A stretch of DNA of 64,000 bases, from contig NZ_LLZG01000301.1 in assembly GCF_001509475.1 (NCBI RefSeq), forward strand, positions 8,508 through 72,507. The letters are read 5' to 3'. Every line of letters begins with the position of its first letter. Within the stretch, counting starts at the first letter, position 1. Below are positions 57,850 to 64,000 of the stretch, piece after piece. The notes under the pieces were generated by a model. It saw only the letters and a program-made list of their open reading frames with translations. It did not search any database and was not told the origin of the DNA. Source of the DNA: Streptomyces regalis. Lineage in GTDB: Bacteria; Actinomycetota; Actinomycetes; Streptomycetales; Streptomycetaceae. The position numbers and the translations under genes were made by a program.

Positions 57850-59766
57850 CAGTGGTCCTTGCACGCCCTGGAGACAGATCTCCGGAACATTCGGCGCGTC
57901 GCGGACGCCCTCAGCGCGCGGCTCCTCCCCCTCGAAAAGGAGCTCGGCCTGGCGCAGGCGGCGGAGGCACGCATAGCGGAGGCCGTTCGTCTCGGCCACC
58001 CGCAGCGCTACGCCGTGGCATCGGGGTTGAGGCCCCAGACCGCGGCGGACGAGAAGAACCGCCCCTCCCAGGAACGCCGCCATCGAGAGTTGCAGGAACA
58101 GTACGACAAGCTCGCCCGGGACGCCCAGGGGTGAGATCATCCGCGGCGCAAAGGTCGTGGCGACCACACTCGCCCGGTTCCGTACCACCAAGGCGGTCTT
58201 CGAGGGCGAATACGACGTCGTCCTGATCGACGAGGCCGCAGCGGCGACGCTGCCCGAAGTACTCCTCGCGGTGGGGAAGGCCAGGACCACGGCCGTACTG
58301 CTCGGCGACTTCATGCAGCTTGGCCCCGTCCTCCCGGAACTGGATGGCGAGAAACGTCCCGATGTCGCGCGCTGGATCCTGCGCGACGTCTTCGAACACT
58401 TCGGCATCGACTCTCCGGCCGCTGCTGTGAACCACCAGGGCTGTGTCGTCCTCGACGTCCAGCACCGTTTCGGCCACGACGTGATGGGCCTCGCGAACGC
58501 CCTGGCATACGACGGTGTCCTCAAACCCGGCCCTGGCGTCGAGCGGCGCGCCGCGCTGCGCAAGCCGGACGACCCCGAAATCGTGATCATCGACACCGAC
58601 GGGCTGCAAAGCCTGGCTCAGGCGCGCCGAACCGGCCGCCGTAAAGGGTGGTGGCCCGCTGGGTCCCTGCTCGCGCGGGCGTTGATCGATTTGCATGATG
58701 AAGAGGGCGAGACGGCTGGCTCGTCACGCCATACTCCGTGCAGGCGGAAGCCACTTTGGAGGCCCTCCGCGACATCGAAGGCAGCGGCGGAGGCCGGCTG
58801 GCCGAAGTCGGCACCGCTCACCGCTTTCAGGGGCGCGAGTTCCCCGTGGTGGTCTTCGACACGGTGGAGGACGACTACGGTGACGGCTTTTGGATGGCCC
58901 ACGCCTCCCGTGCTCCAGAGGCGACGACATGGGCCCGTAACGGCGTGCGCCTCTTCAACGTAGCCGTCACCCGCGTACAGACCAGGCTGTACGTCATCGG
59001 AAGCCGCAGCCGCATCCTGGCCGCAGAAGAACACACCCCCATGGGAAAACTGGCGGAGTTCATCCGCGCACAGCGTGCCCGATCGGTCTCCGCAACCAGA
59101 CTCATCGCTCCCAACGCCCAAGTTCCACCAGACCTTGGCCAGTTCAGCTCCCGTCTCGCCGATGTTCTCTCGCGCCACGTCGAGGTCTCCGACATCGACA
59201 ACGAGATCTCCTTCTACGACACCTTCGCCGACCGTCTCGCAGAGGCTCGAACGTCGCTGTGGATCTGGTCCCCCTGGACCGCGAAGAGACTGATCGGCTT
59301 GCTGCCCGTGTTGGGAGACGCCGTACGCCGAGGAGTCCGCGTGACGGTCTTCGTCCGCGACCCCTACGACACAGGCCAGAAAAAGCAGACCGATCTGGTC
59401 AAGCAGTTGCGGAAAGTCGTGCCGACCGTCGTCTCCGTCAATGTCATGCACCAGAAGATCGTCGTCATCGGCGAACACACAGTCCTGCTCGGCAGCCTCA
59501 ACTCCCTGTCGCAGAGCCGCTCACGCGAGGTCATGCTGACGATCAAGGGCGGTCACTTCGCCCGCAAGATCCTCACTCACGAGCATGCAGAGGACTTCGC
59601 GAGACCGCCCCGGTGCGGTGCGTGCAAGGGGGATGACGTGGATCTGCGCCGCAGAGGCAATGGAACCTGGTACTGGCGGTGCTTCAACCGGGCGTGTTCG
59701 GGGCGGAAGGGACAGAAAGCGTGGGAGACACCCGTACGCTTTTCCCGAGGGGCGGGGCAGAGGTGA
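57850..59766 (+). pseudogene. 5'-truncated, frameshifted DNA2/NAM7-type helicase with phospholipase D-like domain
   Basis: Three segments in frames 1, 2 and 1 make up the C-terminal part of an SF1 helicase. Segment one (57850-58130) is a coiled region. Segment two (from about 58131) has KVVATTLARFRTTKAVF, Walker B EYDVVLIDEAAAATLPEVLL and VLLGDFMQLGPVLPE. Segment three (from about 58712) has HRFQGREFPVVVFDTVEDDY, LFNVAVTRVQTRLYVIGS, a PLD-like domain (MHQKIVVIGEHTVLLGSLNS, with Glu where HKD has Asp) and a zinc ribbon (CGACKGDDVDL to RCFNRAC). Walker A is missing because the 5' part is deleted. One frameshift lies in a G-run at about 58127-58131, the other near 58710. Confidence 0.8.
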
Positions 59767-59987
59767 GGCGCCGATTTTGTTTCCCGTTGGGCGATGGCCT
59801 GCCGACCATGCTGTCCGTATCGCGGCACGGAGTGGTCTGAACGCCCCCATCCAGTGCCGCTTACTCAGGTTGAACTGGCAGAGTCCGCGGGGAATGGTGC
59901 TGAGTCACAGGTCAGGGCCTTTGTCGGGCTGGCGGTCTCTTCGAGCTCTACCTGAGTACCGGGCCGTTATGCCTGAGGGTCGCCGGA

Positions 59988-60389
59988 TCAGGCATTGGCG
60001 GCGAACCAGATTCCCAGGCCGCAGAGGATCAGCAGACTCGCGGTGAGCTGAAGGGTCAGCAAAGGAGAGATGCGGACGTTCTCATCTCCTTCTTCGGCGC
60101 TGATCCGCCACATCTCACGCAGTTTCTTGCTGTGTCCCACGCCCGCGAGCCACACCGCCGCGACCGTGCAGCCGTACATCGGCAGGAGTTGGCCGAGATG
60201 GAGTTTGTAGGCGGCACCGAAAAGGACTGCCGCGACGATTCCGGCCAGAGGCCCGGCGATGGCCATGATGCGCTGTGCCCGGTTTGTAGCAACTGACCGG
60301 TACAGGGTGGTGAATCCTACTGATGCGGCGATGGCGACAACCCACCAGAGCGCCAGGGGGATCTCCGGGGCGGAGGGAATGCTGGACAC
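59988..60389 (-). CDS. Small four-helix membrane protein of unknown function
   Basis: I take GTG 60389, preceded by GGAG with 6-nt spacing; TTG 60401 is the longer alternative. The 133-residue protein has about four hydrophobic helices: LALWWVVAIAASVGFTTLY, IMAIAGPLAGIVAAVLFGAA, LPMYGCTVAAVWLAGVG and LTLQLTASLLILCGLGIWFA, with a charged cytoplasmic loop before the last (KLREMWRISAEEGDENVR). No family is recognised. It may be linked to the small hydrophobic ORF upstream. Confidence 0.6.
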   Translation of the reverse strand: MSSIPSAPEIPLALWWVVAIAASVGFTTLYRSVATNRAQRIMAIAGPLAGIVAAVLFGAAYKLHLGQLLPMYGCTVAAVWLAGVGHSKKLREMWRISAEEGDENVRISPLLTLQLTASLLILCGLGIWFAANA

Positions 60390-60419
60390 GCTGTGCTCCA
60401 AGTGGGAGATCTGATGCGG

Positions 60420-60452
60420 GGGGCGGGGTGAGACGACGGCTCACCCCGCCCC
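60420..60452. terminator. Perfect 13-bp inverted repeat
   Basis: GGGGCGGGGTGAG and its exact complement CTCACCCCGCCCC flank a 7-nt loop (ACGACGG). It forms a very stable hairpin, located just upstream of the membrane protein start. It could be a terminator or attenuator for a leftward transcript, or a protein-binding site. There is no T-run. Confidence 0.55.
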
Positions 60453-60627
60453 GTAGGGCGAACTTGCCGACCGCCTGTGCTGCCGCGGAGATCCCGTCGT
60501 CGACATAGCTCATGCCCCACTTCGCCACGGAGCCGGTGCCGGCGAGGATACCGGCGACCGCAAGCCCGCCGACTGCGGAGATGAACTTGTCGCTGGTCCA
60601 GCCGTACCTGGCGCCGGTGCTACTCAC
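60453..60627 (-). other. Possible small hydrophobic ORF in a 408-bp interval
   Basis: Between 60390 and 60797 there is no clear gene. A leftward frame from GTG 60627 encodes VSSTGARYGWTSDKFISAVG, then GLAVAGILAGTGSVAKWG, SYVDDGISAAAQAVGKFALR, which reads like a genuine small membrane peptide. The frame then runs through the 13-bp inverted repeat and on to 60115 inside the neighbouring gene, so it has no sensible stop. Either it is broken or I have misjudged it. Confidence 0.25.
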
Positions 60628-60797
60628 ACATGTTCTGGCCTGCGGCTTCACTGACAGAAGGACCGGATTGGACCTCGATGGTGACCCGTCCAAGGGGCGC
60701 GGGGCCGACTGCATCCCCGAGCTGCGGCGCCTGCGCGATACGCGCTCTACATGTAGCCGGTAGTTCCCAGAGCTGATGAGGCCGGGAGAACGCGTTG

Positions 60798-61211
60798 TCA
60801 GATTTTGATCACGGTGGCGCGTCTGCCGCACAGTGCGATGAGGTCCTCGGGGTCGGACGTGAGGATTGTGGCCGGGCTCGGGGCGGCGAGAGCGGTGGCG
60901 CTGAGTATGGCGTCGATGGCGTATTTGTGACCGTGCAGGCCGGCTTCGGCGAGGAGGGCGGCGGCGTGACGGGCGATGGGCTCGCTGACCGGTTCGACGA
61001 CAAGGCGGGACAGCGTCCACTCCAGGGCCGGCCGGTTGATCCGAGGATGGACCACCTCGACGAGGGTTGCCGCGGATGTGACCACCCGCAGGTCGTCGGC
61101 GCGTGCGAGTGCAAGCCAACCGGTGACTGTGCGATCCCGCAGCACGGCTTTGGCCAGTCCTTCGCTATCTAGGACCAGGGTGCCACCTGGGACGGCAGGA
61201 GAGCGGGTCAC
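60798..61211 (-). CDS. PIN-domain toxin (VapC-like)
   Basis: A 137-residue PIN-fold ribonuclease-like protein. The acidic residues are LVLDSEGLAKAV (Asp), SAATLVEVVHPRINRPALEW (Glu) and KYAIDAILSATALA (Asp), followed by ATILTSDPEDLIALCG (Asp). Its GTG start overlaps the antitoxin stop (GTGA), the normal coupled order for antitoxin-toxin operons. PIN toxins cleave RNA when free of antitoxin. It may stabilise the island. Confidence 0.87.
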   Translation of the reverse strand: MTRSPAVPGGTLVLDSEGLAKAVLRDRTVTGWLALARADDLRVVTSAATLVEVVHPRINRPALEWTLSRLVVEPVSEPIARHAAALLAEAGLHGHKYAIDAILSATALAAPSPATILTSDPEDLIALCGRRATVIKI

Positions 61212-61480
61212 GCGGCGTTCGCCCCGCCCTGTGTCTGGTCCTGTCGGGCCTGGTGGAGCTGGTCGCGAAGAGCCTGGATCTCCTCGTCCTTGACGGGGCC
61301 GTGCTCGGCCTCGGCGATGGCGATGAGCTCGTTGAGATTGTCGCGTTCGATCTGGCGGGCCACGGCGGCGGCCACGTAGGCGGACAATCCGGATGGACCG
61401 CTGCGAGCCTTGGCGGCCTCGGCGATGTCGCGCGGCATAGTGATCGAGTACTTGCCGGTAGGCTCACTCATGCTACTCAT
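61208..61480 (-). CDS. Antitoxin of the PIN-domain toxin (VapB-like)
   Basis: A 90-residue protein; I choose ATG 61480 (GAAGG upstream), with ATG 61471 also possible. The N-terminus (TGKYSITMPRDIAEAAKARS, GLSAYVAAAVARQIERDNL) resembles a ribbon-helix-helix DNA-binding fold. The C-terminal part is acidic and helical (EDEE-type stretch AEHGPVKDEEIQALRDQLHQ), suited to wrapping the toxin. Such antitoxins usually repress their own operon. Confidence 0.82.
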   Translation of the reverse strand: MSSMSEPTGKYSITMPRDIAEAAKARSGPSGLSAYVAAAVARQIERDNLNELIAIAEAEHGPVKDEEIQALRDQLHQARQDQTQGGANAA

Positions 61481-61634
61481 CCTACCTTCAACCCTCCCCG
61501 CTTGTCGGAGTCGACTCGGAGAGACACCGCCACATGAGCTGCCTTCTCGCGCACTCACGCGTAGCTGGCGTACGTGACAGGACATCCAGGGCGCTATTGA
61601 GAATTGGATCTGATGCGTTCACCTGCTCAGAGAG

Positions 61635-62330
61635 GTGGTGGACGTCATGAGGAACTCGGTATCTCGGACCCGCGGCGTCTCCAGGCGGAGACATAGTGAC
61701 AGGACGGTGATTGCGGCGAGGTCCGGCAGAAAGAGCTCTGCGGGAGGCGCAAGGGACGTCAGGGCGCTTGCCGATGAGCTGGGTGTCGCGCTGGTCCAGG
61801 CCGTCCGGCAGGGCGCTGTTCACGATGCGGCCGCTGCTGGGGCGGGACACGGATCGGCCTCCATCAGCTGGCATGACTTCGCGCTCGATTATCTGGAGAA
61901 GCGCTGGCCGCAGGTAGCGGCGAAGACCCGCAACGAGACCAACGACACACTGTGTGCCATCACCCAGGCGATGCTCCGGGATGTGCGAGGCCGCCCGAAT
62001 GACAAACTGCTGCGACGGGCACTGCAGGACTGGGCGTTCGTCCTGCCTCGACCAGAGTTGCACACGGCGCCTCCCGACGTGAGGCGTACTCTCCGTTGGG
62101 TGGCGAGGGCGTCACGCCCCGTGACCGATCTGATGGATCCGAGCGTGATGCGGGCCGTGATGCGCGTTCTGCAACTGAAGCAGGACGGCCGGTCGCAGCT
62201 GCCGAGACCAGAGACACAAGCGCATGACCCTCGTGAACGCTCTGCGATACGCGATCGAGCGGGTGAGGGGGGATGTGTGTCCCTTGCAGGACCCCTGCTG
62301 ACGCATCTTCGTCCCGCGCATATCCCGTAG
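61635..62330 (+). pseudogene. Tyrosine integrase remnant (N-terminal, core-binding domain only)
   Basis: The frame from GTG 61635 or ATG 61647 encodes the N-terminal core-binding region of a site-specific integrase: SWHDFALDYLEKRWPQVAAK, TRNETNDTLCAITQAMLRDV, RALQDWAFVLPRPELHTAPP, LMDPSVMRAVMRVLQLKQDG. Near 62190-62215 similarity moves to the next frame (KRMTLVNALRYAIERVRGD) and then ends. The catalytic R-H-R-Y domain is absent. The remnant lies beside the 3' end of tRNA-Arg, the usual attachment site for such elements. Confidence 0.7.
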
Positions 62331-62457
62331 GGAGCGAATTCACGGGATCGGGCAAATGGGATTTCAGCGGTTCGGTGCCGTGAAGTCCCAGGTCAGACAC
62401 CCCAGGGGGCGGTCAATCACGGTGATGGAGGCCGTCGCAGTTTTGGCATGCACAAGA

Positions 62458-62493
62458 AAGGCGCTGACCTGCATTTCTGCAGTTCAGCGCCTT
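62458..62493 (-). terminator. Intrinsic terminator downstream of tRNA-Arg
   Basis: The arms AAGGCGCTGACCTGCA and TGCAGTTCAGCGCCTT pair with one mismatch across a TTTC loop. On the minus strand the hairpin is followed by TTTCTTGTG, a weak T-tract, placed 10 nt after the tRNA 3' end. This fits an intrinsic terminator for the leftward tRNA transcript. Confidence 0.75.
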
Positions 62494-62502
62494 GATCCGG
62501 AG

Positions 62503-62574
62503 TGCCCCCGGCAGGATTCGAACCTGCGCACACGGCTCCGGAGGCCGTTGCTCTATCCCCTGAGCTACGGGGGC
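62503..62574 (-). tRNA. tRNA-Arg (anticodon CCG)
   Basis: On the minus strand the sequence folds into a complete cloverleaf: acceptor GCCCCCG/CGGGGGC, D-arm GCTCAGGGGATAGAGC, anticodon arm ACGGC-CTCCGGA-GCCGT with anticodon CCG, and T-arm CAGG-TTCGAAT-CCTG. The discriminator base is A and CCA is not encoded. It reads the CGG codon. The adjoining integrase remnant suggests that its 3' end served as an attachment site. Confidence 0.95.
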
Positions 62575-62747
62575 GTGTCGGGCGCCTTGCTTGGCGGCGA
62601 CGGGTAGAACCCTACCAGTTCCTCCGGGGTGTTCATGAACGGGTTTCCGGGGTGTGGCACCGGGTGCGACCTGGGGTGGCTCGCCCGCAGGGGGTGGAAG
62701 TGGGGAAAACCCGGACGCGGTGGCCGGTCCCGACCTACTCTCGAGTT

Positions 62748-63239
62748 GTGCCGGGCGCGTCGGGCCGGGTGCTTGTTGTCGACGACAACAAGGTCATCCG
62801 GCAGCTGATCAGGGTCAATCTCGAACTGGAGGGGTTCGAGGTGGTGACCGCGGCCGATGGTGCCGAGTGTCTCGATGTCGTTCATCAGGTGCTGCCCGAT
62901 GCGGTCACCCTGGATGTCGTCATGCCGCGGCTCGACGGGCTGCGGACTGCTGCACGACTGCGTGCCGACCCCCGTACCCGTGACCTTCCCCTCGCCATCG
63001 TCAGCGCCTGCACCCAGTACGAGGTAGACAGCGGCCTCGACGTCGGCGTCGACGCCTTCCTCGCCAAGCCCTTCGCGCCCGCCGAACTCGTCAGCCTCGT
63101 ACGACGGTTGATCGAGCGGGAGCGGAGCGGGGAACGGAGGAGGAGCCCCGAGGGCGGGGTCGAGGGCGCGGGTGCCGACGAGATCGTATTCGGGAGCGTC
63201 TTCGGCGCCGGTGAGGCCGCCGGGCGCACCGGCGGCTGA
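62748..63239 (+). CDS. Single-domain response regulator
   Basis: A 163-residue protein assuming GTG 62748; no RBS is visible, so translation may be leaderless. The receiver domain is complete: RVLVVDDNKVIRQLIRVNLE (acidic pair), phospho-acceptor Asp in VTLDVVMPRLDG, Ser/Thr switch in IVSACTQYEV and Lys in FLAKPFAPAEL. No output domain follows, only a 35-residue Gly/Glu/Arg-rich tail. It lies between tRNA-Arg and an ArgS-related gene, an arrangement familiar from Streptomyces. The partner kinase is unknown. Confidence 0.9.
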   Translation: MPGASGRVLVVDDNKVIRQLIRVNLELEGFEVVTAADGAECLDVVHQVLPDAVTLDVVMPRLDGLRTAARLRADPRTRDLPLAIVSACTQYEVDSGLDVGVDAFLAKPFAPAELVSLVRRLIERERSGERRRSPEGGVEGAGADEIVFGSVFGAGEAAGRTGG

Positions 63240-63310
63240 CACCCCCGCGGCGTAGCGTCGCCGCAGGCGTGGGTGGCCGCCAGCGCGGCCGCCGACAACA
63301 TTGCGCGGCC

Positions 63311-63346
63311 CGCGCCGTCCACCGCGCCCGCGCCGTCCACCGCGCC
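63311..63346. repeat. Two perfect 18-bp direct repeats in a GC-only spacer
   Basis: CGCGCCGTCCACCGCGCC occurs twice in tandem, with a degenerate third half-copy further on (CGCGCCGTCC at about 63368). The surrounding 206-bp spacer between the response regulator and the ArgS-related gene has no ORF of note. Confidence 0.6.
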
Positions 63347-63445
63347 CGCCCCTCCACGTCCCCCGCGCCGTCCCCCCGTCCACATCGCGGGACCCTCCCC
63401 AAACCCGTTCGCATACCCACCCCCCTCCTCCCATACGCTTGTCCC

Positions 63446-64000
63446 GTGACCCCCGTCGAGCTCTCCCGTACCGTGCTGCGCGCGGTGCGTCGTGCTGTCG
63501 ACGAGGGGGAGCTGTGCGTCGCCGTGCCGGAGCGTGTCGTCGTCACCGCTCCCGGGCCCGGTGGCTGTGGTGACTACGCCACCAACGTCGCCCTCCAGCT
63601 CGCGCGCCCGGCAGGGCAGCCGCCCCTGCGCGTCGCGGAGATCCTGCGGCCGCACCTCGCCGGCGTGGACGGTGTCGCCGACGTCGTCGTCACGGGGCCC
63701 GGCTTTCTCAACATCAGCCTGGGGGGCACCGCGCCCGTCGCCCTCGTCGAGGAGATCCTGCGGCGTGGCACCCGGTACGGGTACGGGTACGGGTACGTCC
63801 ACGGCTCCTCGGGCCCCTCCGCGGACTTCGTGCCGCTGTACTGTCCCCGCGAGGTGCGGGCCGTGGTCGTGATGGATGCCGTCGCCCGGATCCTGCGGTC
63901 CCAGGGCGCACTCGTGCGCACCCGTTGCGAGGCCGCACCGGAGTCGCAGTGGGTCGACATCCTGGGGGTGCAGGTCGACTCGCACGGTATGCAGCAGGAC
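63446..64000 (+). CDS. nrtL: ArgS-related anticodon-binding protein (3' end outside window)
   Basis: A frame opens at GTG 63446 and runs off the window; 185 residues are visible. It resembles the N-terminus of arginyl-tRNA synthetase: ELSRTVLRAVRRAVDEGELC, GDYATNVALQLARPAGQPPL, GPGFLNISL, and VVMDAVARILRSQGALVRTR. Where ArgS has the catalytic HIGH motif (PTGPLHVGH-like), this protein reads SADFVPLYCPREVRAVVVMD, so aminoacylation looks lost. Such proteins (named NrtL in actinobacterial annotation) keep tRNA-binding parts only. A tandem GTACGGGTACGGGTACGGGT motif encodes RYGYGYGYVHG. Confidence 0.8.
   Translation, partial: MTPVELSRTVLRAVRRAVDEGELCVAVPERVVVTAPGPGGCGDYATNVALQLARPAGQPPLRVAEILRPHLAGVDGVADVVVTGPGFLNISLGGTAPVALVEEILRRGTRYGYGYGYVHGSSGPSADFVPLYCPREVRAVVVMDAVARILRSQGALVRTRCEAAPESQWVDILGVQVDSHGMQQD

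Noticed and set aside
62502..62747. N-terminal extension of the response regulator frame
   Set aside because: The frame opens inside the tRNA-Arg gene, and the translation before residue 83 has no receiver-domain features.

Overview
This is a high-GC actinobacterial chromosome segment, almost certainly from Streptomyces. The evidence is the strong GC bias at third codon positions, the many GTG/TTG starts with GGAG-type ribosome binding sites, a conservon (cvnABCD), a Scr1-type regulator/DUF397/anti-sigma-like ATPase trio, a DUF574 methyltransferase, and dispersed Streptomyces-type hairpin repeats.

Layout. 1-4.7 kb: conservon cvnA (5' end outside the window)-cvnB-cvnC-cvnD followed in the same operon by a styrene/indole-type FAD monooxygenase. 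4.6-15.7 kb: secreted NlpC/P60 hydrolase, TetR regulator, two divergent diiron (AurF-like and ferritin-like) proteins, Uma2 protein, DUF3291 protein, an orphan CvnA-like sensor kinase, a translationally coupled RodA/FtsW-PBP2 pair and a secreted SH3-like protein. 15.7-19.9 kb: lipoprotein plus histidine kinase, dual-specificity phosphatase and NERD-like protein, with two related MITE-like elements. 19.9-21.9 kb: divergent NHEJ genes (LigD-type polymerase domain and Ku).

21.9-44.6 kb: a leftward nonribosomal peptide/polyketide cluster that I do not recognise as a known one. In transcription order: MFS exporter, MbtH, NRPS A-T-C-T, free-standing luciferase-like monooxygenase, NRPS C-A-T-E, NRPS C-A-T-TE, NRPS C-A-T, an AT-less KS-ACP polyketide synthase, type II thioesterase and a ketoacyl synthase. 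From the exporter to the thioesterase, genes overlap or lie within 2 bp, so this is one operon; the ketoacyl synthase follows after 80 bp. Two of the NRPS genes carry in-frame copies of a dispersed roughly 84-bp genomic repeat, in opposite orientations.

44.6-48.6 kb: DUF574 methyltransferase, Scr1-type XRE regulator, DUF397 protein, RsbW-like ATPase and two small proteins. 48.6-62.5 kb: an eroded accessory island. It holds a large STAND-like ATPase with a QueD homologue, an ATPase with a PD-(D/E)XK-like tail, a broken SWIM/DUF4132 locus, a DUF1697 protein, a deletion scar joining a headless MFS gene to a headless helicase-phospholipase D gene, a VapBC-type pair, and a broken integrase next to tRNA-Arg(CCG). 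62.5-64 kb: chromosomal backbone resumes with the tRNA, a single-domain response regulator and an ArgS-related protein that runs off the window.
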